Assembly (NCBI RefSeq): GCF_023016155.1
Contig: NZ_JALKBG010000006.1
Coordinates: 434,001 to 498,000 of the forward strand
Direction of reading: 5' to 3'
Source: Aliiroseovarius sp. F20344
GTDB taxonomy: Bacteria; Pseudomonadota; Alphaproteobacteria; Rhodobacterales; Rhodobacteraceae
DNA length: 64,000 nucleotides
Below the pieces are notes generated by a model that was not told where the DNA came from, searched no databases, and saw only the letters and a program-made list of their open reading frames with translations. Every line of letters starts with the position of its first letter. Within the stretch, counting starts at the first letter, position 1. Shown one piece after another: positions 9,072-17,781 of the stretch. Both the position numbers and the translations under genes were made by a program.

Positions 9072-10160
9072 ATGGTTGTTTCCAGACGACTAAGAGCTTG
9101 GGTCAAAACAATAGGTGCCCTGATTTTCATTGGCATTCTGGGGGCCGGTATTTGGCTGTCTCGTCCTTTTGTTGACCGAACTCTGAAAGGAGCTCATGCC
9201 ACAGAGATGCCCGTGCTTTCGCCTGCGTTGTCAGATGACACGCGAATCCGTCTGACAGAGATTGCCACGCAAGAAGCGATTGGCTCGGACAGTTTGGTTG
9301 TGTTTAAAGACGGCACATTGGCCTATGAATTTGGTCCAACAGATGTTCCCAGCAACCTGCATTCCGGGCGCAAAAGCATTCTTAGCCTGCTGTTTGGTAT
9401 CGCGCAGGATAATGGGCTTTTGCAGGTCTCGGCGACATTGAAAGAGCTGGGAATTGACGAGGCACGTACACCCCTAACGGAAACCGAGAAAACCGCGACG
9501 ATTGCGCATCTTCTGCAAGCGCGGTCTGGAGTGTATCTGCCTTCGGGCGCTGAAACCGAAAACATGAAAAACGGGCGGCCTGCGCGCGGCAGTTTTCTGC
9601 CCGGGGAACATCACTACTACAACAACTGGGATTTTAACGTTCTCGGCACGATTTTCGAGCAAGAGACCGACCTAACCATTGGGCAAGCCGTGGATCAATG
9701 GCTTGGGATGCCCTTGGGTTTGCAGGATTTCCACCCGGATCATATCATCTTTGATCTGGACGGAACCGGAACACAGCACGCCACCTATCGCATTCATATG
9801 AGCGCGCGTGATCTGGCCCGAATTGGCGCAATGGTGCAGGCGCATGGTCAGTGGGGCGGGCAGCAAGTGGTCAGCGCAGCTTGGATCGAGCGCAGCACGC
9901 AACATGTCTCGGATCGCGACACGCTTGCATATGATGGCTATCTATGGTGGCTTAACAGCGCACGTGACATCATTGCGGCGGATGGCTGGGGCGGACAATA
10001 TATGTTCATTGACCGCAACGGGCCATATGTGTTGGTCAGCCGCCAGGACACGGGAAATTCTAAGCTGGGCTATGCGAATTTCGTTTTCCCATCGCGCAAA
10101 AATCTGGACGATCCGTTAGATTTGCATAAGCTGCATGATTTGTTGGATGCATTGAATTAG
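9072..10160 (+). CDS. Membrane-anchored serine hydrolase of the beta-lactamase/class C fold
   Basis: Protein of 362 residues with an N-terminal membrane anchor (about residues 13-30) and a periplasmic catalytic domain. SGRK at 98-101 fits the SxxK nucleophile motif of class C beta-lactamase-like esterases and DD-peptidases, YNN in the HHYYNNWDFN region fits the YxN motif, and the late WGG in DGWGGQYMFID takes the place of the KTG/HTG box. Such proteins include esterases and 6-aminohexanoate-oligomer hydrolases; the substrate cannot be told from sequence. It stands alone between the ftsH terminator and the MOSC gene. No good ribosome-binding site is seen before ATG 9072. Confidence 0.75.
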   Translation: MVVSRRLRAWVKTIGALIFIGILGAGIWLSRPFVDRTLKGAHATEMPVLSPALSDDTRIRLTEIATQEAIGSDSLVVFKDGTLAYEFGPTDVPSNLHSGRKSILSLLFGIAQDNGLLQVSATLKELGIDEARTPLTETEKTATIAHLLQARSGVYLPSGAETENMKNGRPARGSFLPGEHHYYNNWDFNVLGTIFEQETDLTIGQAVDQWLGMPLGLQDFHPDHIIFDLDGTGTQHATYRIHMSARDLARIGAMVQAHGQWGGQQVVSAAWIERSTQHVSDRDTLAYDGYLWWLNSARDIIAADGWGGQYMFIDRNGPYVLVSRQDTGNSKLGYANFVFPSRKNLDDPLDLHKLHDLLDALN

Positions 10161-10213
10161 GCCGTCCATGTACTGATTTTAGATTGCACCGATTTGACCG
10201 GAGGAATTGAAAC

Positions 10214-10801
10214 ATGCCCGCACTGATCCCAACGGAGTACTCGGCAACGATCACGTGGCTTGGTGTGACCCCTGATCGGGGTGAGACAATGTGCAGTGAA
10301 GCCAGGGATGCGGTGGACCTGGCCTATGAAGGTATCCGCGATGAGGCGCGTTCAGGTTTGACACGTCTATCGTGCCCGCGCGTTTCGAACCAATATCCGC
10401 AAGGCACCGAAATCAGAAATGTGCGACAGCTTTCGGTTCTTTCTGCCGAGGAACTGGCCGACGTTGCCAAGGCGCTTGAGCTTGATCAGATTGATCCCGC
10501 ATGGCTCGGCGCGTCTATGATTGTCGAAGGCATCCCCAATTTCACACATGTTCCACCCTCGTCGCGATTGCTGGCAGAAAATGGCACTTGTCTGGTTGTT
10601 GATATGGAAAATCGTCCCTGCAACATAACAGGGCGCGAGGTTGAGCGCGCACGACCCGGTCACGGGATTCGTTACAAACAAGCCGCACAGGGCAAACGCG
10701 GTGTGACCGCGTGGGTCGAGCACATCGGGCACCTTGAAATTGGCGATCAGTTGCGTCTGTTCGTTCCGGCGCAGCCAGATTGGGGTGTTGCGCGGGGCTA
10801 G
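10214..10801 (+). CDS. MOSC-domain protein
   Basis: 195-residue protein resembling MOSC (molybdenum cofactor sulfurase C-terminal) domains, which bind Moco or transfer sulfur. It shows the GTEIRNVRQLSVLS opening, a central LGASMIVEGIPNF segment corresponding to the LGENI-type MOSC motif, and RPCNITG, where the single Cys occupies the usual conserved position. The gene has GGAGGAA eight bases before the ATG. The physiological partner is unknown; nothing else in the neighbourhood points to molybdenum metabolism. Confidence 0.75.
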   Translation: MPALIPTEYSATITWLGVTPDRGETMCSEARDAVDLAYEGIRDEARSGLTRLSCPRVSNQYPQGTEIRNVRQLSVLSAEELADVAKALELDQIDPAWLGASMIVEGIPNFTHVPPSSRLLAENGTCLVVDMENRPCNITGREVERARPGHGIRYKQAAQGKRGVTAWVEHIGHLEIGDQLRLFVPAQPDWGVARG

Positions 10802-11013
10802 ATCGGCGCCTCTAGGCAATTTCGGCGTCTTTTCTCACCGTTCCTATCCTATGGGAAACTTGTGGAACCCAATTCGACGAAATCGGCGGCAAACATGTCG
10901 GATTTCACCCTGTCTGACGGTTTCCAACCCGCTATTGAGAACTGGACAATCGGTCGCAGCGCTAACAGGGGCGCGTCCGAACTGAACATGCTCTCGTTTC
11001 TGAAGGATCTGCC

Positions 11014-12690
11014 ATGAGCTATAAATCTGACATCGAAATTGCCCGCGAAGCCAAGAAACGCCCGATTCAAGAAATCGGCGACAAACTGGGCATTCCGACC
11101 GATCACCTGCTGCCCTACGGCCACGATAAGGCGAAGGTAAGCCAGGAATTCATCAATTCGGTCCAGTCCAAAGAGGACGGCAAGCTGATCCTTGTGACCG
11201 CGATCAACCCGACGCCTGCGGGCGAGGGCAAGACCACAACCACTGTGGGTCTCGGTGATGGTCTGAACCGCATTGGCAAAAAGGCCATGGTTTGTATCCG
11301 CGAAGCATCGCTTGGTCCGAACTTCGGCATGAAGGGTGGCGCAGCCGGCGGTGGTTACGCTCAGGTTGTTCCGATGGAGGAAATGAACCTCCACTTCACA
11401 GGTGACTTCCACGCGATCACCTCGGCGCATTCGCTGCTGTCGGCGATGATCGACAACCACATCTATTGGGGCAATGAGCTGGAGATTGACGAGCGTCGCG
11501 TGGCCTGGCGCCGCGTGGTCGACATGAACGACCGAGCTCTGCGTGACATCGTCTGCTCGCTGGGCGGCGTTGCCAACGGCTTCCCGCGTCAAACTGGTTA
11601 CGACATCACCGTGGCGTCCGAAGTTATGGCGATCCTATGTCTGGCCAACGATCTGCAGGATCTGCAGAAGCGTCTAGGCGACATCATCGTGGCCTACACA
11701 CGCGAGCGTAAGGCGATCTACTGCCGCGACATCGGGGCCGACGGCGCAATGACCGTTCTGCTGAAGGACGCGATGCAGCCGAATCTGGTGCAGACGCTGG
11801 AAAACAACCCGGCCTTCGTACATGGCGGCCCATTTGCCAACATCGCACATGGCTGTAACTCGGTCATCGCGACCACCACCGCCCTGAAACTGGCCGACTA
11901 TGTCGTGACTGAAGCTGGCTTCGGTGCTGACCTTGGTGCCGAGAAGTTCATGAACATCAAATGCCGCAAAGCGGGCCTTGCCCCGTCTGTTGTGGTGCTG
12001 GTTGCCACCGTGCGCGCCATGAAGATGAACGGCGGCGTGGCGAAAGCCGACCTTGGCGCCGAAAACGTGGACGCCGTGAACAACGGCTGTGCCAACCTTG
12101 GGCGCCATATCGAAAACCTGAAAAGCTTCGGTGTGCCGGTTGTGGTTGCGATCAACCACTTCGTGACCGACACCGATGCAGAGGTGAACGCGGTTAAAGA
12201 CTACGTCGAAGGCCACGGGTCGGAAGCCATCCTGTCGCGCCACTGGGAACTGGGTTCGGAAGGATCGGAAGATCTGGCCAAACGCGTGGCGGAAATCGCA
12301 GACGCGGACGTGTCGGCTTTCGCTCCGATCTACCCGGATGACATGCCGCTGTTTGAAAAGATCGAAACCATCGCCAAGCGCATCTACCGTGCTGATGAGG
12401 TTCTGGCCGATGCCAAGATCCGCAATCAGCTGAAAGACTGGGAAGACGCTGGATACGGCAACTTGCCGGTCTGCATGGCGAAGACGCAGTACAGCTTCTC
12501 GACCGACCCGAACTTGCGCGGTGCGCCCACCGGCCACTCGGTTCCGGTGCGCGAAGTGCGCTTGTCCGCAGGGGCTGGCTTCATCGTTGTGGTCTGCGGC
12601 TCGATCATGACCATGCCGGGCCTGCCGCGCAAACCTGCGGCGCTGTCCATCGGTCTGAACCCGGAAGGCGAGATCGAAGGTCTGTTCTAA
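11014..12690 (+). CDS. fhs: Formate-tetrahydrofolate ligase
   Basis: Makes 10-formyl-tetrahydrofolate from formate, ATP and THF; 558 residues, the standard monofunctional length. The ATP-binding loop [11 protein letters not shown] lies near residues 65-77, followed by [19 protein letters not shown], the FTGDFHAI segment and a late [10 protein letters not shown] region, all conserved in the family. It is followed by two folD genes, so the cluster can convert formate-level units to methenyl- and methylene-THF or run in reverse for oxidation, as in roseobacters that demethylate C1 compounds. AAGGAT precedes the ATG. Confidence 0.97.
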   Translation: MSYKSDIEIAREAKKRPIQEIGDKLGIPTDHLLPYGHDKAKVSQEFINSVQSKEDGKLILVTAINPTPAGEGKTTTTVGLGDGLNRIGKKAMVCIREASLGPNFGMKGGAAGGGYAQVVPMEEMNLHFTGDFHAITSAHSLLSAMIDNHIYWGNELEIDERRVAWRRVVDMNDRALRDIVCSLGGVANGFPRQTGYDITVASEVMAILCLANDLQDLQKRLGDIIVAYTRERKAIYCRDIGADGAMTVLLKDAMQPNLVQTLENNPAFVHGGPFANIAHGCNSVIATTTALKLADYVVTEAGFGADLGAEKFMNIKCRKAGLAPSVVVLVATVRAMKMNGGVAKADLGAENVDAVNNGCANLGRHIENLKSFGVPVVVAINHFVTDTDAEVNAVKDYVEGHGSEAILSRHWELGSEGSEDLAKRVAEIADADVSAFAPIYPDDMPLFEKIETIAKRIYRADEVLADAKIRNQLKDWEDAGYGNLPVCMAKTQYSFSTDPNLRGAPTGHSVPVREVRLSAGAGFIVVVCGSIMTMPGLPRKPAALSIGLNPEGEIEGLF

Positions 12691-12698
12691 TCAGAAAA

Positions 12699-12730
12699 GA
12701 AGGGCGGGGTTCACCCGCCCTTCGCATTTC
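12699..12730 (+). terminator. Hairpin after fhs
   Basis: GAAGGGCGGG (12699-12708) pairs perfectly with CCCGCCCTTC (12714-12723) around a five-base loop. Only a short, interrupted T stretch follows, so read-through into folD1 is possible and the hairpin may act as an attenuator or mRNA stabiliser. Confidence 0.6.
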
Positions 12731-12768
12731 TAACCTCACCCAAATTCTCGCAAAGAAGGAGAGGGGCC

Positions 12769-13656
12769 ATGAATGGCACCAGCGCAACCCTAATTGACGG
12801 CAAGGCAATTGCCGCCGACATGCGCAAAGACGTGGCTGTACGTGCAGCCGAATTGACCGAAAAAGGTTGGTCACCGAAACTGGTGTCTCTGTCCGTTGGC
12901 GATGTCGCCGCGGCAGAGCTTTACGTGCGCAACCAACAGAAATCGGCCGAAAGCGCCGGGGTCGAGTTCGAGGCGCGCAATTATCCGGCTGAGACCTCGC
13001 TTGAGCAGCTGACGGGCATCATCCAAGGCCTGAACGCCGATCCGCGCGTGAACGGCATTATCATCCAGCGCCCGTTGCCAGACCATATCCCGGTTAAGAC
13101 ACTTCAAAAGCTCGTGCATCCTCTGAAGGATGTGGAAGGGATGCACCCGGCCTCGATCGGGAACATCGTTTACAACGATCTGGCGTTAGGGCCGTGTACT
13201 GCCGTGGCGGCGGTGGAAATCCTGAAAACGCTGCCGCTGGATATGGAAGGGCTGAACGTCACCGTGATCGGCCATTCCGAGATCGTCGGCAAACCCATCG
13301 CCTTCCTTCTGATGGGGCTGGGCGCGACGGTCACTGTGTGTCACCACATGACCCGCTCGGTTGCGATGCACAGCCGCGCTGCGGATGCAGTGTTCGTCGC
13401 CGTGGGCAAGCCCGGTCTGGTGACAGGCGAGATGCTGAAACCCGGTTGCGCGGTGATCGACATCGGTATCAACCGCGTTGACGGCAAGACCGTGGGCGAC
13501 GCGGATTTTGAAAGCTGTAGCCAAGTTGCAGGCTGGATCACCCCCGTTCCCGGCGGCGTTGGCCCCGTGACGGTTGCGACCCTGATGTCCAACGCGGTAT
13601 TGGCAACTGAAATGCAGATGAATCACTATCGGGAGAGCTTTGTGACTGCAATCTGA
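12769..13656 (+). CDS. folD: Divergent FolD paralogue (FolD1), altered catalytic and NADP-site residues
   Basis: Belongs to the methylene-THF dehydrogenase/methenyl-THF cyclohydrolase family (295 residues, standard length) but differs from its neighbour FolD2 at key places. The YxxxK motif is Y52-V-R-N-Q56, so the catalytic Lys is Gln; the KDVDG motif is KDVEG (Glu at 123); the dinucleotide-binding GRSNIVG is GHSEIVG; and the following CHS-type motif is CHHMTR. GIIIQRPLP and [10 protein letters not shown] are retained. From work on the human enzyme, Lys-to-Gln is expected to cripple cyclohydrolase but not necessarily dehydrogenase activity; changed cofactor preference is inferred. AAGGAG precedes the ATG. 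Confidence 0.9.
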   Translation: MNGTSATLIDGKAIAADMRKDVAVRAAELTEKGWSPKLVSLSVGDVAAAELYVRNQQKSAESAGVEFEARNYPAETSLEQLTGIIQGLNADPRVNGIIIQRPLPDHIPVKTLQKLVHPLKDVEGMHPASIGNIVYNDLALGPCTAVAAVEILKTLPLDMEGLNVTVIGHSEIVGKPIAFLLMGLGATVTVCHHMTRSVAMHSRAADAVFVAVGKPGLVTGEMLKPGCAVIDIGINRVDGKTVGDADFESCSQVAGWITPVPGGVGPVTVATLMSNAVLATEMQMNHYRESFVTAI

Positions 13657-13670
13657 ACACAAGGAATTCA

Positions 13671-13787
13671 ATGATCCCAACCCATCACAATCGTCCGGGG
13701 GGCCGTTGGCTGGAGTTTCTCGTTCTGCTTGGACTTGTCGGGCAGAGCGTTGCTCTGGCACTTTTGGGTTTTGTCGGGGCGGCTTGA
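13671..13787 (+). CDS. Small predicted membrane protein, 38 residues
   Basis: Starts at ATG 13671 with AAGGA six bases upstream, 14 bases after the folD1 stop. Translation gives a His/Arg-containing N-terminus (MIPTHHNRPGGRW) followed by one hydrophobic helix, LEFLVLLGLVGQSVALALLG. The stop is directly abutted by the next small frame. No family recognised; the ribosome-binding site and operon position make it plausible. Confidence 0.5.
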   Translation: MIPTHHNRPGGRWLEFLVLLGLVGQSVALALLGFVGAA

Positions 13788-13976
13788 TTGCTGGAAAACC
13801 TCGGATGGCCTGGGGGTGGCGGGAAGTCTGGACAATTGTTGCTCTTCGGTCCCGTAGTCGGGCTGATCCTGTCGGGTAAAGTCTGGAAGATGGCGTTGAA
13901 ATTCTACAAATACGACACGGCGACTCTTAAGCCGATCGAAAGCAAGGAGACAAAAGATGACGGCTCAGATCATTGA
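13788..13976 (+). CDS. Small predicted membrane protein between the folD genes, 62 residues
   Basis: The frame opens with TTG 13788 immediately after the previous stop and ends 20 bases inside folD2. It encodes one hydrophobic segment ([14 protein letters not shown], about residues 18-31) followed by a basic and then acidic tail ([19 protein letters not shown]). It could be translated by coupling to the 38-residue frame. Function unknown; the coding character of the tail is better than random, but the non-ATG start and overlap keep the call tentative. Confidence 0.45.
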   Translation: MLENLGWPGGGGKSGQLLLFGPVVGLILSGKVWKMALKFYKYDTATLKPIESKETKDDGSDH

Positions 13977-14847
13977 TGGCAAGGCGTTTGCCGCGGATGT
14001 ACGCGCGAAGGTTGCCGCCCATGTGGCCCGCGTGAAAGAAGAAAGCGGCATCACGCCGGGTCTGGCTGTGGTGCTGGTGGGCGAAGATCCCGCGTCGCAG
14101 GTCTATGTCCGCTCGAAGGGCAAGCAGACCGTTGAAGTGGGCATGAACAGCTATGAGCACAAGCTGGAGGCTGATACCTCGGAAGAGGATCTGCTGGCGC
14201 TGATCGACAAGCTGAACAATGACCCTGCCGTGCATGGCATTCTGGTCCAGTTGCCGCTGCCCGGTCACCTGAACGAAGACCTTGTGATCAATTCGATCGA
14301 CCCGGCCAAGGATGTGGACGGCTTCCACATCTCGAATGTGGGCCTTCTGGGCACCGGTCAGAAGTCGATGGTGCCCTGCACCCCGCTGGGCTGCCTGATG
14401 ATGTTGCGCGACCATCATGGCTCGCTGTCGGGGCTGAACGCCGTCGTGATCGGCCGCTCGAACATCGTGGGCAAGCCGATGGCACAACTCTTGCTGGGCG
14501 ACAGCTGCACCGTCACCATCGCGCATAGCCGCACCAAAGACCTGCCCGAGGTTGTGCGCGGCGCGGACATCGTGGTTGCCGCCGTGGGCCGCCCGGAAAT
14601 GGTGCCCGGAGACTGGATCCGCGAAGGTGCCACCGTGATCGACGTGGGCATCAACCGGATCGAGCGTGACGGCAAGAACAAGCTGGTCGGCGACGTGGAT
14701 TTTGAAAGTGCGTCGAAAGTGGCAGGGGCCATCACCCCCGTGCCCGGCGGCGTCGGCCCGATGACCATCGCCTGCCTTCTGGCCAACACCCTGACCGCCT
14801 GCTGCCGCGCCAACGGCCTGGCCGAGCCGGACGGGCTGACGGCGTAA
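13957..14847 (+). CDS. folD: Bifunctional methylene-THF dehydrogenase/methenyl-THF cyclohydrolase FolD2
   Basis: Canonical FolD of 296 residues. It keeps Y50-V-R-S-K54 with the catalytic Lys, [16 protein letters not shown], the NADP-binding GRSNIVGKP, the AHSRTKDL motif and the [10 protein letters not shown] signature. It interconverts 5,10-methylene-THF and 10-formyl-THF in the cytoplasm using NADP. AAGGAGA lies upstream of the ATG. Together with fhs and the divergent FolD1 it forms a folate C1 cluster; this copy is expected to provide the housekeeping activity. Confidence 0.96.
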   Translation: MTAQIIDGKAFAADVRAKVAAHVARVKEESGITPGLAVVLVGEDPASQVYVRSKGKQTVEVGMNSYEHKLEADTSEEDLLALIDKLNNDPAVHGILVQLPLPGHLNEDLVINSIDPAKDVDGFHISNVGLLGTGQKSMVPCTPLGCLMMLRDHHGSLSGLNAVVIGRSNIVGKPMAQLLLGDSCTVTIAHSRTKDLPEVVRGADIVVAAVGRPEMVPGDWIREGATVIDVGINRIERDGKNKLVGDVDFESASKVAGAITPVPGGVGPMTIACLLANTLTACCRANGLAEPDGLTA

Positions 14848-14870
14848 GCTGAGGGATTAAGAGAATTGAG

Positions 14871-14902
14871 ACGGCGTCAGGGGAACCTGGCGCCGTTTTT
14901 TT
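14871..14902 (+). terminator. Rho-independent terminator after folD2
   Basis: ACGGCGTCAG (14871-14880) pairs with CTGGCGCCGT (14887-14896) with one wobble, loop GGGAAC, followed directly by a run of seven T. It closes the fhs-folD cluster. Confidence 0.9.
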
Positions 14903-15014
14903 GAATAACGAGAAGGTGGTGCTAACGTATTTTCTTTTCAACCAATTATTGATTGATGAACGTGTTGGACTATGGCTACCTGCAAATTGACATATCAATC
15001 GATTGGTTCAATTA

Positions 15015-15665
15015 ATGATTATTAACAATCTGACTGAAGCCTGCGACTTTGTCTGTGATTGGTTAGGGGTGGAACAAAGCTATCCCCCCAAACCTTCGAT
15101 ACCAACGCTCGGACTTCCGACCAGCATTGAGTATCTTGCAAATCGATTTGGGCAGTTATGGCAAGATAACAATCACCCAGTGAAAGCAGTATTGAACCAT
15201 CCAGACTGCCCTCTGAGTTTGTTTGAATTCCAAGATATTATCGTTAGCCCAAACAAATACAGTGCCAACTCCGAGGGTGTTATTCCTTTCATTGTGGAAA
15301 ACCAAGGAGTTTGGCAGTTTGGTTTCAACCCCTCGAAGGGCGACAAGCTATTTGTTTCAGGTGATTGGAACATCGACGACGGTAACATCGACAGAGAGTC
15401 GTGGAGGCAGCTTGACGCTACTGTGGAAGATGCATTGGTTTTTGTGCTTCTTGGTAACTTGTGCCTAATGTGTTCGGAGGAGGAGGATTGGGATTTTGAT
15501 GAGGAATCCGGACCCTTGGATGGAAATGAGCGTCTCTTACTTTGGAGCCACCCGGAATGGGACGAGTTCGACGGCTTCTGGACAAATTCCAGCCAAACGC
15601 TCATTCACTATTCTCAAAGTTGGCTAACTGTACGAAAGCGAAAATGGCCAGTTATGAGACAGTAG
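15015..15665 (+). CDS. SUKH (SMI1/KNR4)-like protein, possible orphan immunity protein
   Basis: 216-residue acidic cytoplasmic protein. The pattern LGLPTSIEYLANRFGQLW, then FEFQDI..., then VIPFIVENQGVWQFGF and LFVSGDW resembles the SUKH/Smi1 fold common among immunity proteins of toxin systems. No toxin, transposase or secretion gene adjoins it. Its base composition is visibly richer in A+T than either neighbour, and it sits between a terminator and a convergent gene, so horizontal acquisition is likely. ATG 15015 was preferred over TTG 15003. Assignment rests on pattern recognition only. Confidence 0.55.
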   Translation: MIINNLTEACDFVCDWLGVEQSYPPKPSIPTLGLPTSIEYLANRFGQLWQDNNHPVKAVLNHPDCPLSLFEFQDIIVSPNKYSANSEGVIPFIVENQGVWQFGFNPSKGDKLFVSGDWNIDDGNIDRESWRQLDATVEDALVFVLLGNLCLMCSEEEDWDFDEESGPLDGNERLLLWSHPEWDEFDGFWTNSSQTLIHYSQSWLTVRKRKWPVMRQ

Positions 15666-15706
15666 GCTATTGCCCCCGTCGTTAATGCTCGAGTTGATTT
15701 TACCCC

Positions 15707-16501
15707 TCAATCCTTAAACTCCGCTTTCCGTTTCTGCATTCCGGCCATCACGGCCTCCATCTGATTGGGCGTGCCCATCAGCTTTTCTTGCGCTTTGCTT
15801 TCGGCAATCAGCGTTTCGCGGGTGTCCAGCAACTCGGTGTCGCGGATCAGGGCTTTGGCGGCGCGGATGGCGTCGGGGGATTTTGAGGCAATCTCGGCGG
15901 CGATCGCGTGGGCGCGCTCCAGTGGTGTGTCCGAGATTTCGGTCACAAAACCCCAGTCGAGCGCGGCGGGGGCTTCGAATTGCTCGGCGGAATAGGTCAG
16001 CTTGCGGATCACGTCGCCCCGCGCCAAGCGGCGCATGAGGACCATGCCGCCCATGTCGGGGATGATGCCCCAGCGTCCCTCCATGATCGAAAACCGCGTG
16101 TCCGGGGCCGCGATGCGCATATCCGCGCCCAACATGATCTGGAACGCGCCGCCGAAGGCATAGCCATGCACCGCGGCGATCACCGGTTGGGGCATTTCGG
16201 CCCAGACCATGCTGGCGGCTTGGAAGAGGTTCGAGTTGTTGTGGGTGCGTTCCAGAAACACGCCGCCCTGCATCGCGAACTGCGCGATCTGCGGCATGGC
16301 GTTCAAGTCCAGCCCGGCAGAGAACGCGGGCCCGTCACCGGTCAGTACCACCGCGCGGATGTCCTTGCGCGCGGCCAGTGTTTCACCCGCGTCCACGATG
16401 GCTCGGATCATGTCCAGATCCAGCGCGTTGCGTTTGTCCGCGCGGGTCAACGTGACGGTGGCGACTTGGTTTTCTTCGGTAATGCGAACGCGATCTGACA
16501 T
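15707..16501 (-). CDS. Enoyl-CoA hydratase/isomerase (crotonase) family protein
   Basis: 264-residue crotonase-fold protein. The first oxyanion-hole motif is GPAFSAGLDLNA (about residues 57-68) and the second is GYAFGGAFQIMLGADMRIA (about 115-133), followed by MEGRWGIIPDMGG. Crotonases act on acyl-CoA thioesters as hydratases, isomerases or hydrolases; the precise reaction is not evident. AAAGGAA precedes the ATG. A hotdog thioesterase lies 57 bases upstream on the same strand, and the two may act on related CoA esters. Confidence 0.85.
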   Translation of the reverse strand: MSDRVRITEENQVATVTLTRADKRNALDLDMIRAIVDAGETLAARKDIRAVVLTGDGPAFSAGLDLNAMPQIAQFAMQGGVFLERTHNNSNLFQAASMVWAEMPQPVIAAVHGYAFGGAFQIMLGADMRIAAPDTRFSIMEGRWGIIPDMGGMVLMRRLARGDVIRKLTYSAEQFEAPAALDWGFVTEISDTPLERAHAIAAEIASKSPDAIRAAKALIRDTELLDTRETLIAESKAQEKLMGTPNQMEAVMAGMQKRKAEFKD

Positions 16502-16558
16502 GTCTTATTCCTTTGTGTTGGTCGAAACCTGCGCTGTCAGGTCAGAGAGGGGCAAGTG

Positions 16559-17002
16559 TCACGTGGCGGCAACCGGGATGTCGACGGGGACCATGGTGCC
16601 AATCAGCCGCGCTATGTGGGTGGTCTTGTCGCCGTCCACCGCCCAGACGTCGGCCTCGACCGGGATCAGGCGACGTCCGGCTTTGATGATGCGGCCCTCG
16701 GCGACCAGGCGTTGTCCCTTGGCAGGCGCGAGAAGCTGGATCTTCATCTCGGCGGTCAGCACCTCTTGATCCGGGCGCATGACCGACATCGCGGCATAGC
16801 CAGCGGCCGTGTCCCCCAACGCAAAAGTTAGGGCCGCGTGGCCGAAATCGTGTTGCTGCTTCATGTCATCCGGTATGGGGCTTTCGATGCGAAACAGACC
16901 ATGGGCACAGTGCTCCACCTCTGCTCCCGCAAATGTCATCAAGGATTGGGCAGCGAAGCTGTCACGCAAGCGTGCTTCAGTGTCGGTGGACAATTCGGTC
17001 AT
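16559..17002 (-). CDS. PaaI-type hotdog thioesterase
   Basis: 147-residue protein with the single hotdog domain of the PaaI/4HBT group: HDFGHAALTFALGDTAAGYAAMS contains the catalytic-helix Gly-Asp pattern, and the C-terminal strand region is VEADVWAVDGDKTTHIARLIGTM. Such enzymes hydrolyse phenylacetyl- or other aryl/acyl-CoA esters. A farther start at 17026 adds eight residues, but ATG 17002 has AAAGGAG six bases upstream. It is probably co-transcribed with the crotonase gene that follows. Confidence 0.8.
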   Translation of the reverse strand: MTELSTDTEARLRDSFAAQSLMTFAGAEVEHCAHGLFRIESPIPDDMKQQHDFGHAALTFALGDTAAGYAAMSVMRPDQEVLTAEMKIQLLAPAKGQRLVAEGRIIKAGRRLIPVEADVWAVDGDKTTHIARLIGTMVPVDIPVAAT

Positions 17003-17070
17003 GGTGGCTCCTTTCGCGATCAACATAGCCCCAAGGGTTAAACGCGAAATTGAAACGCCACGTCATGTGT

Positions 17071-17733
17071 CTATCTGGGCATCGGAATGGGGCGAGGAGG
17101 GCTTCCAGTCAATACGGCAATAGCCTCCTCGCGCATGAGGTTGGACAACGCGGCATCGTCAGAGCGAAGACCGCCCGTATAGGTGCCGTAAGCGGGCAGG
17201 ATGATGCGGTCAGTGTCGAACAGCATGCAGGCGCGGCTGACTGGCCCGGTGGGCAAGTGAATCCGTGCTTTGGGGTGATAATGCCCCGAGACCTCGGCGC
17301 TGGCGCCATCCCGCGCGATATGCCGGAAATAGAGCGGGGGTTCGAACAGCTCAGCCAGATGGGTTCCCCCAAACTCAACCGGACCCGGATCATGGTTTCC
17401 TTCGATCCAGACCCATCGACGCCCAGCCATCAGCCGCGTGATCCAGAGCGTTTCAGCCTCGGGCAAGTTGTAGGAAGATTCCAGATCATCAAAGCTGTCG
17501 CCCAGACACACAACGATCGAAGCCCCGGTCTGGCGCAGATCTTCTTCAAGCTGCTGAAGGGTATCCCGTGTCTCGTAGGGGGGCAGCAATCGTCCCAACC
17601 GTCGCGCCGCCCGTTCGGATTTTCCCAGATGAAGATCCGAGACGCATAGCAAAGTCTTATCGGGCCACCACAACGCCCCTGACGGAAGCAAGGACAGCTT
17701 GGCGCCCGCGAAATCGAACTGAAAATTCTGCAT
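17071..17733 (-). CDS. pdeM: Ligase-associated DNA damage response endonuclease PdeM
   Basis: Calcineurin-like metallophosphoesterase of the PdeM group, 220 residues. Metal-binding motifs are present in order: SDLHLGKS (near residue 31), GDSFDD, EGNHD and GHYHPKAR. Family members are encoded with an Lhr-like helicase, an ATP-dependent ligase and an exonuclease in a DNA-repair module. Here the helicase gene lies just upstream on the same strand. ATG 17733 with GAAGGG ahead was preferred over GTG 17766. No ligase or exonuclease gene follows within the window. Confidence 0.85.
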   Translation of the reverse strand: MQNFQFDFAGAKLSLLPSGALWWPDKTLLCVSDLHLGKSERAARRLGRLLPPYETRDTLQQLEEDLRQTGASIVVCLGDSFDDLESSYNLPEAETLWITRLMAGRRWVWIEGNHDPGPVEFGGTHLAELFEPPLYFRHIARDGASAEVSGHYHPKARIHLPTGPVSRACMLFDTDRIILPAYGTYTGGLRSDDAALSNLMREEAIAVLTGSPPRPIPMPR

Positions 17734-17781
17734 CAAATACACCCTTCCCAAAGGCGAGTTTGGCACGCAGATGTGCCGCTG

